Assembly (NCBI GenBank): GCA_022843955.1 | Contig: JALHMQ010000003.1 | Span: 62,001-126,000 of the forward strand | Source of the DNA: Burkholderiaceae bacterium | Lineage (GTDB): Bacteria; Pseudomonadota; Gammaproteobacteria; Burkholderiales; Burkholderiaceae_F | Direction: 5' to 3' | DNA length: 64,000 nucleotides | Program-made: the position numbers and the translations under genes | Notes under the pieces: generated by a model | Database searches by the model: none | The model's input: only the letters and a program-made list of their open reading frames with translations | What the model was told of the DNA's origin: nothing | In this document: positions 45,487 through 55,247 of the stretch, in pieces | How the letters are laid out: every line of letters starts with the position of its first letter | Numbering within the stretch: the stretch's first letter is position 1

Positions 45487-47175
45487 TCAGCCGAACAGGT
45501 TTTCGTCGGTGATGGCGCCCTTGCTGGCAGTCGACACGAGCTTGGCAAACTTGGCCAGAACGCCGCGCGTATAGCGCGGCGCCGGCTGCTTCCAGCCGGC
45601 CCGGCGGCGCGCCAGTTCAGCGTTGTCGACATTCAGTTGCAGCAGCTGCTGCCGGGCATCGATGGTGATCGAATCGCCTTCGTGCACCAGCGCCAGGTTG
45701 CCGCCGACGAATGCCTCGGGTGCCACGTGTCCGACCACCATCCCCCAGGTGCCACCGGAAAAGCGCCCGTCGGTGATCAAGCCGACGCTTTCGCCCAGCC
45801 CCTTGCCGATGATGGCCGATGTCGGCGACAGCATCTCGCGCATGCCCGGCCCGCCCTGCGGGCCTTCGTAGCGGATCACCACCACATCGCCCGGCTTGAT
45901 GCGATCGGCCAGGATCGCCTCCATCGACGCGTCTTCGGAGTCAAACACGCGCGCGGGGCCGGTGATCACCGGGTTCTTCAGGCCAGTGATCTTGGCCACG
46001 CAGCCTTCAGGAGCCAGATTGCCCTTGAGGATCGCCAAGTGGCCTTGCTTGTAGATGGGTTGGTCAAAGGCGCGAATGACGTCCTGGTCGGCGCGCGGTT
46101 CGGCTGGCACGTCAGCCAGCATCTGCGCCATCGTCTTGCCGGTGATCGTCATGCAATCACCGTGCAGCAGGCCGTTGGCAAGCAGGATCTTCAAGACCTG
46201 CGGCACGCCGCCGGCGCGGTGCAGGTCCGTGGCGACGTACTTGCCCGATGGCTTGAGGTCGCACAGCACCGGAACCTGGCGACGCACGCGCTCGAAGTCA
46301 TCGATGGTCCAGGCGATGCCGGCCGCGTGCGCGATGGCCAGGTAGTGCAGGACCGCGTTGGTGGATCCGCCCACCGCCATGATGAGGCTCACGGCGTTTT
46401 CGATCGATTCGCGCGTGATGATGTCGCTCGGCCGCAGGTTGTTGCGGATCGCCTGCACCAGCACGCGGGCGGCTTCAGTGGTCGAGTCGACCTTTTCCTG
46501 GTCCGGGTTGGCCTGTGTCGACGAGTACATCAAGCTCATGCCGAGCGCCTCGAACGACGAACTCATCGTGTTCGCCGTGAACATGCCGCCGCAGGAACCT
46601 GATCCAGGGATGCAGCGCCGCTCGATTTCCTTGAAATCCGTCTCGGTCAGGCGGCCCGCGGTGAACTCGCCCACCGCCTCGAAGGCGGAGACGATGGTGA
46701 GGTCCTTGCCCTTGTAGCTGCCGGGCTTGACCGTGCCACCGTAGACGTAGATCGCCGGCACGTTGCAGCGCGCAATCGCCATCATGCCGCCGGGCATGTT
46801 CTTGTCACAGCCGCCGATGACGATCACGCCATCCATCCACTGGCCGTTGACACAGGTCTCGATGCTGTCGGCGATGACCTCGCGACTGACCAGCGAATAC
46901 TTCATGCCCTCGGTGCCCATGCCGATGCCGTCCGAGATGGTGGGCACGCCGAACACCTGCGAATTGGCGTCGTCCTCGGCGATGGCAGCGACGGCGGCGT
47001 CGGCCAGCTTCTGCAGGCCCGAGTTGCACGGGGTGATCGTCGAATGGCCGTTGGCCACGCCGACCATCGGCTTGTCGAAGTCCTCATCGCGATATCCCAT
47101 CGCGTAGTACATAGCGCGGTTGGCGGAGCGGGCCACGCCCTGGGTCACGTTCTTGGAGCGGTTGTTATGCGGCAT
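45487..47175 (-). CDS. ilvD: Dihydroxy-acid dehydratase
   Basis: Iron-sulfur dehydratase of isoleucine/valine (and so pantothenate) synthesis. The 562-residue protein has the cluster and metal region [10 protein letters not shown] (Cys50), [24 protein letters not shown] and, near the C-terminus, [19 protein letters not shown]. Length and motif order match the shorter IlvD class. It is divergent from lgt (100 bp gap). Its product line feeds panB, which lies elsewhere in the window, but there is no operon link. Confidence 0.95.
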   Translation of the reverse strand: MPHNNRSKNVTQGVARSANRAMYYAMGYRDEDFDKPMVGVANGHSTITPCNSGLQKLADAAVAAIAEDDANSQVFGVPTISDGIGMGTEGMKYSLVSREVIADSIETCVNGQWMDGVIVIGGCDKNMPGGMMAIARCNVPAIYVYGGTVKPGSYKGKDLTIVSAFEAVGEFTAGRLTETDFKEIERRCIPGSGSCGGMFTANTMSSSFEALGMSLMYSSTQANPDQEKVDSTTEAARVLVQAIRNNLRPSDIITRESIENAVSLIMAVGGSTNAVLHYLAIAHAAGIAWTIDDFERVRRQVPVLCDLKPSGKYVATDLHRAGGVPQVLKILLANGLLHGDCMTITGKTMAQMLADVPAEPRADQDVIRAFDQPIYKQGHLAILKGNLAPEGCVAKITGLKNPVITGPARVFDSEDASMEAILADRIKPGDVVVIRYEGPQGGPGMREMLSPTSAIIGKGLGESVGLITDGRFSGGTWGMVVGHVAPEAFVGGNLALVHEGDSITIDARQQLLQLNVDNAELARRRAGWKQPAPRYTRGVLAKFAKLVSTASKGAITDENLFG

Positions 47176-47275
47176 CGTCGAGGATCTGGCGTGGGTTGAA
47201 GGGGAGCGGGCGCGCCCGCCGGGAGGTTGGCCGCGCGGCTCTTTACAATCGGCCGATTCTAGTCGCGAGCACGTT

Positions 47276-48085
47276 GTGACCCCTGACGTCCTGATTCATC
47301 CGCAGTTCGATCCGATTGCCTTTGCGATCGGGCCTGTGGCCGTACGCTGGTACGGCCTCACCTATCTTCTCGCCTTCGCGCTGTTTCTCATGCTGGGTCG
47401 CCTGCGCGCCAACGACGCGTGGCGCGGCATGACCAAGCAGGACGTCGACGACCTGCTCTTCTGGGGTGTGCTGGGCGTCATCATTGGCGGGCGGTTCGGC
47501 TACGTGCTGTTCTACAAGCCCGGCTACTACCTCGATCACCCGCTCGAAGCCTTCATGCTGTGGAAGGGCGGCATGGCGTCGCACGGCGGCATTTTGGGTG
47601 TGCTGACGGTGATGTGGTTGTGGGCGCGCGCGCGCGGCAAATCGTTCCTGAAGGTGGCGGACTTCGTCGTGCCGCTGGTGCCGCTTGGCCTGGCGTCGGG
47701 TCGGCTCGGCAACTTCATCAATGGCGAACTGTGGGGACGCGCTGCCGATCCTGCCGTCTGGCCGTGGGCGATGGTGTTTCCGCAGGCCAACGACGGCGTG
47801 GCGCGGCATCCGTCGCAGCTGTACCAGTTGGCACTCGAAGGCGTGCTGTTGTTCGTGATCCTGTGGCTGTACTCGCGCCGGCAGCGCGCACCCGGCATGG
47901 TGGGCGCGATGTTCCTGATCGGCTACGGCGTGCTGCGCTTCATCGCCGAATTCGCACGGGAACCGGACATCTTTCTCGGGCTGCTGGCGATGCGCCTGTC
48001 GATGGGACAGTGGCTGTCGCTGCCAATGATCGCCCTGGGTGTGTTGCTGCTGGTCCTGTTCTCGCGGGCGTCGAGCCGCCGCTAG
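47276..48085 (+). CDS. lgt: Prolipoprotein diacylglyceryl transferase
   Basis: Inner-membrane enzyme that adds diacylglycerol to the lipobox cysteine of prelipoproteins (such as LivK here). The 269-residue protein has about seven helices and the Lgt signatures [21 protein letters not shown] and [14 protein letters not shown], with the RHPSQLYQ block. No ATG precedes the homologous N-terminus; a GTG at 47276 ([12 protein letters not shown]) is the most plausible start. A TACAAT -10-like sequence lies at 47244-47249. Confidence 0.93.
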   Translation: MTPDVLIHPQFDPIAFAIGPVAVRWYGLTYLLAFALFLMLGRLRANDAWRGMTKQDVDDLLFWGVLGVIIGGRFGYVLFYKPGYYLDHPLEAFMLWKGGMASHGGILGVLTVMWLWARARGKSFLKVADFVVPLVPLGLASGRLGNFINGELWGRAADPAVWPWAMVFPQANDGVARHPSQLYQLALEGVLLFVILWLYSRRQRAPGMVGAMFLIGYGVLRFIAEFAREPDIFLGLLAMRLSMGQWLSLPMIALGVLLLVLFSRASSRR

Positions 48086-48348
48086 CGGCTCGACCAACCG
48101 CTTCGGCCGACAAGCCGTGGTCGGTCGATGTTGAGGCAGCCCCACTGTGGCAACCACGCAGACTGACCGCGCCGCACCTTACGCCACGGGGGCGATTGCC
48201 TCTACGATCCGGCACCGCCGCGATACCGGGTGCGCGTCCGGGTTGATCGCCCGATGTCTGACGGACCATACCTTGCCCGCGCTGCGCCTGATCGCAGCTC
48301 TCGGTACGTTACCCATAAGAAGAAACCATTCCATCCAAGGAGACACGC

Positions 48349-49320
48349 ATGAATCGCCGTTCCATTCTTGCCGCCGCGGTGCTCGCCGCGGCCATCGTGC
48401 CACTGCAGGTGCAGGCGCAGGCCTGGCCGAGCAAGCCGGTCACGCTGATCGTGCCGTTCCCGCCTGGGGGCGGTACCGATGCCTTCGCGCGCCCGCTGTC
48501 GGTTCAACTGTCAAAACAGCTCGGCCGCCAGGTGATCATCGACAACCGGGGCGGTGCCGGCGGAACGGTCGGCGCTGCGCTGGCGGCCAAGGCCGCACCG
48601 GACGGCTACACCTTCTTCATCGGTGCCGTCCACCATGCGATCGCGCCGAGCTTCTACCCGAAGCTCGACTACAACATCGAGACTGATCTGATCCCGATGA
48701 CCACCATCGCGCGGCCGCCGCAGGTCATCGTGGTCAATCCGAACCGGGTGCAGGCCACCGATCTGAAGGGCTTGCTGGACACGATGCGCAAGAACCCCGG
48801 CAAGCTCAACTACGGCTCGGCCGGCAATGGCACCTCGCATCATCTGGCGGGCGAACTGTTCAAGCAGATGTCGAAGACGTTCATCGTGCACATCCCGTAC
48901 CGCGGCGCCGGTCCGGCGCTGCAGGACCTCATCGCCGGCAACGTCGACATGATGTTCGACGGTCTGGGCTCGTCGGCCCAGCACATCCGCAACGGCCGCA
49001 TTCGCGCCATCGCTGTGGCCGCACCCCAGCGCGTCCCCGCTTTCCCCAACGTCCCGACGGCGTCCGAAGCCGGCCTGCCCGGCTACACCGTGGCGACCTG
49101 GTACGGCATCTGGGCGGTCAAGGGCACGCCCAAAGAGGTCGTCGATCGCATGCACGACGAGGTTTCCAAGGCAATCAATACGCCGGAACTGCGCGAAGTC
49201 TGGGCGAACAACGGTTCCGACATCAGCCTGCTGTCGCAGGCTGACTTTGCGAAGTTCCTGAACGCCGAGATCAAGCGCTGGGCACAGGTCAGCAAGACCA
49301 GCGGCGCCAAGCTCGACTGA
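48349..49320 (+). CDS. Bug/TctC-family tripartite tricarboxylate transporter receptor
   Basis: A 323-residue periplasmic solute receptor. A signal peptide (about 1-23, ending QVQA) is followed by the Bug-family pattern WPSKPVTLIVPFPPGGGTDA and VIIDNRGGAGGTVGA, then YGSAGNGTSHHLAGELFK and AGPALQDLIAGNVD. A strong ribosome-binding site (AAGGAG) precedes the ATG. No membrane subunits (TctA/TctB) are adjacent; as in many Burkholderiales this is an orphan Bug gene. The downstream enoyl-CoA hydratase and malonyl-CoA synthetase suggest a dicarboxylate such as malonate, but this is context only. Confidence 0.88.
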   Translation: MNRRSILAAAVLAAAIVPLQVQAQAWPSKPVTLIVPFPPGGGTDAFARPLSVQLSKQLGRQVIIDNRGGAGGTVGAALAAKAAPDGYTFFIGAVHHAIAPSFYPKLDYNIETDLIPMTTIARPPQVIVVNPNRVQATDLKGLLDTMRKNPGKLNYGSAGNGTSHHLAGELFKQMSKTFIVHIPYRGAGPALQDLIAGNVDMMFDGLGSSAQHIRNGRIRAIAVAAPQRVPAFPNVPTASEAGLPGYTVATWYGIWAVKGTPKEVVDRMHDEVSKAINTPELREVWANNGSDISLLSQADFAKFLNAEIKRWAQVSKTSGAKLD

Positions 49321-49344
49321 CCGGCACCCACCCTGGAGCCGCGG

Positions 49345-50121
49345 ATGCCGGTCCATCTTGTCGCTGACGGCGCGGCGGCGCGCGTTACCCTCGATTCGCC
49401 CGGCAAACTCAACGCGCTGGACGTGTCGATGTGGCGCGAACTGCGCGCGATCTTCGAACGCCTGGCCGGCGAGTCGGCGGTCCGGTGCGTGGTGCTGCGC
49501 GGAGCCGGCGGGCACTTCGCCGCCGGTGCCGACATCGCCGAGTTCCCGCGCGAACGCTTCGATGTCCCATCTGGCCGGCGCTATCACCTGGATCTGATCG
49601 CTCCGGCGCTGGCGTCGATCGCCGCCGCGCCTCAAGTCGTGATCGCGGCGATCGAGGGCAATTGCGTCGGCGGCGGACTGGAGATCGCCAGCATGTGCGA
49701 CCTGCGCATCGCCACTGCGAGCAGTCGGATCGGCGCGCCGGTGGGCCGCCTGGGCTTCCCGCTGGCGCTGCCCGAACTGGCGCCGCTGCTGCGCCTGGTG
49801 GGTCCGGCGCTGGCGGCGGATCTGCTGCTCACCGGACGCCTGCTCAGCGGCGAGGAGGCGCAGGCGCGCGGACTGGTCCAGCGCGCCGTGCCGCAGGCGA
49901 GCTTCGATGCTGCGGTGACGGATATGGTCAGTGCGGTCCTGGCAGGTTCACCCCTGGCAGCGCGGCTGAACAAGCGCAACCTGCGTATGCTTTCCACCCA
50001 GGCCGGCCAGTACACGGAGGCTCAGCTCGATGCCAGCTTTGCCTTCTTTACGTCAGCCGACTACACCGAGGGCATGAACGCCTTCATCGAGCGGCGCGCG
50101 CCTCGCTTCACCGGGGTCTGA
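49345..50121 (+). CDS. Enoyl-CoA hydratase/isomerase family protein
   Basis: A 258-residue crotonase-fold protein. The oxyanion-hole regions are GAGGHFAAGADIAEF and EGNCVGGGLEIASMCDLRIA. In the second, where classic enoyl-CoA hydratases have a catalytic Glu, the sequence runs into GAPVGRLGFPLALPELAPL, so the reaction type is not clear. It starts 24 bp after the Bug receptor stop and is followed by the malonyl-CoA synthetase, so the three may form one acyl-CoA module. Confidence 0.85.
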   Translation: MPVHLVADGAAARVTLDSPGKLNALDVSMWRELRAIFERLAGESAVRCVVLRGAGGHFAAGADIAEFPRERFDVPSGRRYHLDLIAPALASIAAAPQVVIAAIEGNCVGGGLEIASMCDLRIATASSRIGAPVGRLGFPLALPELAPLLRLVGPALAADLLLTGRLLSGEEAQARGLVQRAVPQASFDAAVTDMVSAVLAGSPLAARLNKRNLRMLSTQAGQYTEAQLDASFAFFTSADYTEGMNAFIERRAPRFTGV

Positions 50122-50274
50122 CGCGGCGATTAGGACGCTGAATCCAGTGGCGTCAATGGCGTCCCGACGGCTTCCCATAGGCGCGCCTGCAAAACCGGCG
50201 CGAAGTTGCAAGAATCCGTGTTTGGCACGGCCTTCGCCGCGCTCGAGTCTGCCGACCGTCGGCCGCCCCTCACC

Positions 50275-51867
50275 ATGAAGAACAAGAACTTCTACGCCCT
50301 CGTCGAATCGCGCTTGCCGCGGGACCTGAACGGCGCCTGCATCGAGACGCAAGACGGACTCATCTACAGCTGGCGTGACCTGCACTTTGCCAGCGCGCGC
50401 ATCGCCGGCTGGCTGGCCAGCCTGAACCTGCCTCCGAGCGCCGATGGCGCGCCGCCGCGGGTCGCGGTGCAGGTGGAGAAATCGCCTGAAGCGTTGATGC
50501 TCTATCTCGCCACGTTGCGCGCCGGCCTCGCCTACGTGCCGCTCAATACCGCCTACCAGCGCGCCGAGATCGACTACTTCCTGCGCGACGCACAGCCTGC
50601 CGTGTTCGTCTGTTCGCCGCAGCGGTCCGCCGACCTGCGCCCACTGGCCCTTGCGGCGGGCGTTGCCCACGTGATGACCCTGGGCGAACAACGCGACGGC
50701 ACGCTGCTGGAAGCGGCTGCGCCGTTTGCCGACGGCTTTGCCACCGCCCAGCGCCGGGCCGACGATCTGGCGGCGATCCTCTACACCTCCGGCACCACCG
50801 GTCGCAGCAAGGGCGCCATGCTGAGCCACGGCAACCTCGCGTCCAACGCCCTCGTGCTGGATGACTTCTGGGGCTTCAAGGAGGAGCGCGAGGCCGGCGA
50901 CCAGGACGTGCTGCTGCACGCGCTGCCGCTGTTCCACGTTCACGGGCTGTTCGTCGCGTCGCACGCGGCGCTGCTGGCCGGCGCCCGCATGCTGTTCATG
51001 TCGCGATTCGACCCGAAGGCGGTGATCGAGCGGCTGCCCCGCTGCACGGTCTTCATGGGGGTGCCGACCTACTACGTGCGCCTGCTCGCCGAAGAGAAGT
51101 TCGACCGCCATGTGTGCCGCAACATGCGCCTGTTCATCTCCGGATCGGCGCCGTTGCTGACCGAGACCTTCACCGACTTCCAGCGGCGCTCGGGCCAGAC
51201 CATTTTGGAACGCTACGGCATGTCGGAAACGCTGATGCTGACGTCGAACCCGTACTTCGGCATCGCACCGCGCGAGCGGATCGCCGGCACCGTCGGCGTG
51301 CCGCTGCCCGGCGTCGCCGTGCGGGTGGTCAACGAAGAAGGATCGATGTGCCTGGCCGGCGAGATCGGCGGCGTGCAGGTCAAGGGTCCGAATGTGTTCG
51401 CCGGCTACTGGCAGATGCCGGAGAAGACCGCCGAGGAGTTCACGCCCGACGGCTTCTTCCGGACCGGTGACGTCGGTCACTTTGGTGCGGCGGTTCTCAG
51501 CGCGGGCAAGCCCGCCCACTACCTGACGCTCGTCGGGCGCAGCAAGGATCTGATCATCTCCGGCGGCTACAACGTGTATCCGAAGGAAATCGAGAGCTAC
51601 ATCGATCGCATGCCGCAGGTTGAGGAAAGCGCGGTGATTGGCCTGCCGCACGGCGACTTCGGCGAGGCGGTGGCTGCGGTGGTGGTGGCGCGTGATCCCG
51701 CTTTGATCGACGAGGAGGCGATCATCGCGTTCCTCAAGGGCCAGATCGCCAACTTCAAGGTGCCCAAGCGGGTCTGGGTGGTCAGTGAATTGCCGCGCAA
51801 CGCGATGGGCAAGGTGCAGAAGAACGCGCTGCGCGAGCGCTACGCCGACGCCTTCAAGATCGCCTGA
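50275..51867 (+). CDS. matB: Malonyl-CoA synthetase (MatB-like AMP-binding ligase)
   Basis: ATP-dependent acyl-CoA ligase of 530 aa. The AMP-binding motifs are ILYTSGTTGRSKGAMLSHGN, the active-site region LFISGSAPLLTETF with ERYGMSETLM, FFRTGDVG and GRSKDLIISGGYNVYPKEIE, ending NAMGKVQKNALRERY with the catalytic C-terminal Lys. This arrangement and the MPTYYVRLL-type segment match MatB proteins that activate malonate (or methylmalonate). ATG 50275 is preferred over an earlier one that adds 23 unrelated residues. The malonyl-CoA decarboxylase usually found with matB is not in the window. Confidence 0.86.
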   Translation: MKNKNFYALVESRLPRDLNGACIETQDGLIYSWRDLHFASARIAGWLASLNLPPSADGAPPRVAVQVEKSPEALMLYLATLRAGLAYVPLNTAYQRAEIDYFLRDAQPAVFVCSPQRSADLRPLALAAGVAHVMTLGEQRDGTLLEAAAPFADGFATAQRRADDLAAILYTSGTTGRSKGAMLSHGNLASNALVLDDFWGFKEEREAGDQDVLLHALPLFHVHGLFVASHAALLAGARMLFMSRFDPKAVIERLPRCTVFMGVPTYYVRLLAEEKFDRHVCRNMRLFISGSAPLLTETFTDFQRRSGQTILERYGMSETLMLTSNPYFGIAPRERIAGTVGVPLPGVAVRVVNEEGSMCLAGEIGGVQVKGPNVFAGYWQMPEKTAEEFTPDGFFRTGDVGHFGAAVLSAGKPAHYLTLVGRSKDLIISGGYNVYPKEIESYIDRMPQVEESAVIGLPHGDFGEAVAAVVVARDPALIDEEAIIAFLKGQIANFKVPKRVWVVSELPRNAMGKVQKNALRERYADAFKIA

Positions 51868-51948
51868 CGGCGCGGCTGGTCCGCGCGGCCGGCGGACGGC
51901 GACGCGGCATCGTGCCGCCTCACCGCCCGCCGCCGCCGGTCCGGCGCG

Positions 51949-52566
51949 CTAGGCCTGGCTGCGGTCGAAAGCAGGACGGCCCAGCACTGAAGCGATGAAG
52001 TCTGCCTTGCCGCTGGCGTACATCAGTGGGCGTCCACGCGTCTGCTGCGCCAGTTCGCGCTTGAGCGACTCATAGGTCAGAGCCAGATCGCGGTCGAGTC
52101 GCAGCATGTCGCGAAACATCAGCAACTGGTGCCACGCGGGACCAAAGGCGCTGATTACGTGCACATGGTGGGTTCGCACGCCGCGTACCTGGCGGATCAG
52201 GACCCGCCGATCGATGGTCCGATGCGTCTCGCCCGTCATCAGCAGGAAGCCGAAGTTGGCCAGTCGGCCGGCGTAGTGGTCTACCGCGGTGGGGTCGCTC
52301 ACACCGACCGCCATGTCGATGACCGGCACCGCCGCCAGTCCTGGCACCGCCGTACTGCCCACGTGCTCGATCACCGGTGCCAGCGGCGCCAGTGCCACGC
52401 GCAGTACTTCAGCCTCGACACGGAAGCGGGCGGGCCACGCCGGATGCGCTGCCGCAAGGGAAGTCTCACCAGACACCGTTGTCGACGGCTTGTCAGCCGG
52501 CCGCCCGGCGCGCGGGTGGCGACGACGCTCCTTCTCTCTCTGCCTGACCGGCTCGATCGCTACCAC
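51949..52566 (-). CDS. GrpB family protein
   Basis: Up to 205 residues; the body matches the GrpB nucleotidyltransferase-like family: PAWPARFRVEAEVLR, EHVGSTAVPGLAAVPVIDM with the catalytic Gly-Ser-Thr, then HHVHVISA and LMFRDMLRLDRDLALTYESLK. The start is uncertain: an ATG at 52566 gives a long charged N-terminus, while a GTG near 52473 would start just before the homologous part. Function in bacteria is poorly defined; the fold suggests nucleotidyl transfer. It lies between the matB gene and the Crp-family regulator. Confidence 0.78.
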   Translation of the reverse strand: MVAIEPVRQREKERRRHPRAGRPADKPSTTVSGETSLAAAHPAWPARFRVEAEVLRVALAPLAPVIEHVGSTAVPGLAAVPVIDMAVGVSDPTAVDHYAGRLANFGFLLMTGETHRTIDRRVLIRQVRGVRTHHVHVISAFGPAWHQLLMFRDMLRLDRDLALTYESLKRELAQQTRGRPLMYASGKADFIASVLGRPAFDRSQA

Positions 52567-52696
52567 TGCAGCACTCCAGCAACGCTTGGGGATGGCGACA
52601 GTGTGGCCGGGCGATCACCCGGACGCTGCCGACAATTCAACCGGCTGCTGTCGGAGATTCGCGGGGAGGGGAGTCGACCTTGCGCAGCGCAGAAAC

Positions 52697-52725
52697 AAAA
52701 AAAAGGCGCGCCGCGGCGCGCCTTT
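52697..52725 (-). terminator. Intrinsic terminator of the Crp-family gene
   Basis: On the minus strand AAAGGCGCGC pairs with GCGCGCCTTT around a CGCG loop, followed by a T-tract (plus-strand AAAAAAAA at 52697-52704). It begins 16 bases after the gene's stop. Confidence 0.88.
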
Positions 52726-52741
52726 GGCTGCTGTCCGCGAG

Positions 52742-53380
52742 CTACCAGCGGGCAGGCGGCTTGCGGTTGATCGTGATGATGCGGTCGATCACGGTGACGT
52801 AGCCGCCGATCGTGAGGTCCTTGAAGATGCGACTGATCATGTCGCGCGAAGCGCCCACGCGGTCGGCAATGTCCTGCTGAGTCATTCTTTCCGGCACCAC
52901 GAGCTTGCCGTCGGGCTGCTCCTTGGCGATCGACAGCAGCAGGCGGGCCACGCGACCGTAGACATCCATCAGTGCCAGGTTCTTCACGTTGTCGGTAGCG
53001 ATACGAGCCCGCTCGATCAGCGTGCCGATCAGCGCCATGGCCACATCCGGGTTGGCCACGATCGCCGCGCGCAGCGCATCGCGAGTGACCACCGCGCAGG
53101 AGGTGGGCTCCAGGGTCATCACCGAGGCCGAACGCGGCTGACCATCCAGGGCCATCTCTCCCACGTAGTCGCCAGCGCTGTAGTGGTCGAGGATCATTTC
53201 GCGGCCGTCGTCATCGGACACGTAGACCTTGACCTTGCCGCTCAGAATGACGAACAGCGAGTCGCCACGGTCACCTTCATTGATGATGACGGTGTTCTTC
53301 GGGAAGCTGCGCACTGCACCGCGGCTGGCGAGTTCGCGCACCATCGGGTCTCCAATGGCGGCAATAAGGTCGCTGGACAT
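52742..53380 (-). CDS. Crp/Fnr family transcriptional regulator
   Basis: A 212-residue regulator. The N-terminal cyclic-nucleotide-binding fold contains NEGDRGDSLFVILSGKVKV and GDYVGEMALDGQPRSASVM (phosphate-binding cassette region). The C-terminal winged helix has the HTH MTQQDIADRVGASRDMISRI. No cysteine cluster of Fnr type is seen, so it is closer to Crp-type proteins; the ligand is unknown. ATG 53380 was preferred over one 13 codons upstream because a GGAG ribosome-binding site precedes it. Its targets are not evident; it has a strong terminator and lies downstream of the UgpB-like gene. Confidence 0.9.
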   Translation of the reverse strand: MSSDLIAAIGDPMVRELASRGAVRSFPKNTVIINEGDRGDSLFVILSGKVKVYVSDDDGREMILDHYSAGDYVGEMALDGQPRSASVMTLEPTSCAVVTRDALRAAIVANPDVAMALIGTLIERARIATDNVKNLALMDVYGRVARLLLSIAKEQPDGKLVVPERMTQQDIADRVGASRDMISRIFKDLTIGGYVTVIDRIITINRKPPARW

Positions 53381-53545
53381 CGTGCGTTGACTCCGCTTGT
53401 TGTTGGTCAGTAGCGACAATTATCGGCTGCCAAGGCAAACGCAGACAATCACCGCGAAAGAGTGCTCGCCGCAAGTGCGGCCGCGGCGGCCGGCAGTGTG
53501 CGCCCGATGACGCACGCTTGTGGGCGCCTGCGCGGTGAGTATGCG

Positions 53546-53579
53546 GCGCGCGGCAGGGGAATGATCTCCTGCCGCGCGC
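53546..53579. other. Hairpin between the UgpB-like and Crp-family genes
   Basis: GCGCGCGGCAGG (53546-53557) pairs perfectly with CCTGCCGCGCGC (53568-53579) around a 10-base loop, in the 246-bp gap after the UgpB-like stop. No T-tract follows, so it may aid 3'-end stability of that transcript rather than terminate it alone. Confidence 0.5.
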
Positions 53580-53626
53580 GCTGCGCCGGCCACAGCGGCC
53601 CTCACGGGACCGCGGTAGCCGGGCTG

Positions 53627-54967
53627 TTACTGCGCCGTCCTCTCGAACGCGCGCAGCAAGGCATTGCCGCGTCGTTGCGCCGCATGCAGCGCCTCGGCAG
53701 CCGACTGATTGCCTTGCAGCGCCTTCTCGACTTCCTCGTGATAGATGTCGCGGATCTCGGTCCAGCGGCCGAAGCGGTAGCCGTTGGTGTGCTCGCCCTG
53801 ACGCGCCTGCGTGAGCGACAGGATCGGCACGTCGCGCCCCGGGTTCTTGGCAAAGAAGCCCTCGTCCTGCATCGCCTTGAAGGCGGCGCCAGTGGCCGGC
53901 ACGAAGCCGGTCTGCTTGGCCCAGTCGGTCATGACCGGGGTCGAGCGCAGGTAGTTAAGGAACTGCGCCACGCCGCGGAACTCGGCGTCGCTGCGCTTGG
54001 GTGCGTTGAACACCCAGAGTGAGGCGCCACCAATGGTGGTGGCGTACGGCGCACCGGCAACTTCCGGCCAGTAGGGCAACGGTGCGGTGCCGAAGGCGAA
54101 CTTGGCATCGCGCGCGATGGCGCCCAGGCCACCCGAGCTTTGCGTCAGCATGGCGCACTCGCCGCTGATGAACTTCGCCGCGGCATCGTTGCTGCGGCCG
54201 CCGTAGTCGAAGCTCTTGTCCTTCTGCATGTCCACCAAGGTCTGCACCATCTTCTGGTGCAGCGGTGTGTTGAAGTTCAGCTCCGCCGTCATCGCGGCGC
54301 GCCCATTGGATTGCGTGCCGATCGGCAGGTTGTGGCGCGAGCTGAACTGCTCGAGCATGATCCACGCCAGCCAGGTGGTGCTGAAGCCGCAGGCGGCGGC
54401 GTTGGTCTTGCGGATCTGCTGCGCCGCCTTGATCAGTTCGGGCCAGGTCTGGGGTGGTTTGTTCTCGTCGAGTCCGGCCTTCTTGAAGGTGTCCTTGTTG
54501 TAGAACAGCACGGTGGTGGAGACGTTGAACGGCATCGACAGCAGGTCGCCGTTGGGCAGCCCGTAATAGCCGCGTGCGGGCCCGATGAAGTCGGCCGGAT
54601 TGAACTGCAGGCCGGCCCGCTTGAAGACCTCGCTCACCGGCACGATGGCGGACTTCGCGCTCATCATGTCGCCGCTGCCGGCATCGAACATCTGCATCAC
54701 ATGCGGCGGATTGCCGGCACGGAACGCCGCGACGGCGGCGGCGCGCTGCTCCGGATACTGGCCCTTGAACGAAACCACGACGCGGTACTCGTTCTGCGTC
54801 TTGTTGAAATCCTCGCCGTACTTCTGGAGCAACTCGCCGCCGAGGCCGGTCAGACCCATCCAGAACTGGATCTCGGTCGGCTGGCCCTTGGTCTGGGCGC
54901 CTGCCGGCAGACCGGCCGCCAGGCCGAGGCCGAGAGTGGCTGCCATCAGTGCTCTGCGCATCGTCAT
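53627..54967 (-). CDS. ugpB: UgpB-like sugar/glycerol-phosphate binding protein (orphan)
   Basis: A 446-residue periplasmic substrate-binding protein of the MalE/UgpB type. A signal peptide (about 1-25, ending AGA) is followed by IQFWMGLTGLGGELLQKYGE, FKGQYPEQRAAAVAAFRAG, FNVSTTVLFYNKDTFKKAG and YLRSTPVMTDWAKQTGFVP, a pattern typical of glycerol-3-phosphate-binding UgpB. A GGGGAAA ribosome-binding site precedes ATG 54967. No ugpA, E or C genes follow; downstream lies the unrelated Crp-family regulator. It therefore needs permease subunits encoded elsewhere or is a solitary receptor. Confidence 0.85.
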   Translation of the reverse strand: MTMRRALMAATLGLGLAAGLPAGAQTKGQPTEIQFWMGLTGLGGELLQKYGEDFNKTQNEYRVVVSFKGQYPEQRAAAVAAFRAGNPPHVMQMFDAGSGDMMSAKSAIVPVSEVFKRAGLQFNPADFIGPARGYYGLPNGDLLSMPFNVSTTVLFYNKDTFKKAGLDENKPPQTWPELIKAAQQIRKTNAAACGFSTTWLAWIMLEQFSSRHNLPIGTQSNGRAAMTAELNFNTPLHQKMVQTLVDMQKDKSFDYGGRSNDAAAKFISGECAMLTQSSGGLGAIARDAKFAFGTAPLPYWPEVAGAPYATTIGGASLWVFNAPKRSDAEFRGVAQFLNYLRSTPVMTDWAKQTGFVPATGAAFKAMQDEGFFAKNPGRDVPILSLTQARQGEHTNGYRFGRWTEIRDIYHEEVEKALQGNQSAAEALHAAQRRGNALLRAFERTAQ

Positions 54968-55247
54968 GTGTTTCCCCTGGTCGTTTTCGGGACGGGCGTG
55001 ACTCACGGTCCGCGCCTGCGTCTGGTCATTTAAAGCGCAAGGATGCTAGCGCGCGGCGGCCGCACGGTCGACCTGCTGCAACCACCGGCCGACTCAGGTG
55101 GGACGGTAACGGGTACATCGTGACCGACCCGTGACGGCATCGGTCGACAAGCGCTGCATGTGGGTGGGCGACCACGCTACGATTGGCTCCGGCGCAGCCG
55201 CCTGCGGATCCGTCGTCCCTGTCCGCACTCAACTGCCACGCGCAGTG

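Noticed and set aside
48147-48686. A plus-strand frame of 179 codons beginning in the lgt to Bug-receptor gap.
   Set aside because: It runs out of frame into the Bug receptor gene, which has a strong ribosome-binding site and signal peptide. The gap itself (48086-48348) shows no other coding signal.
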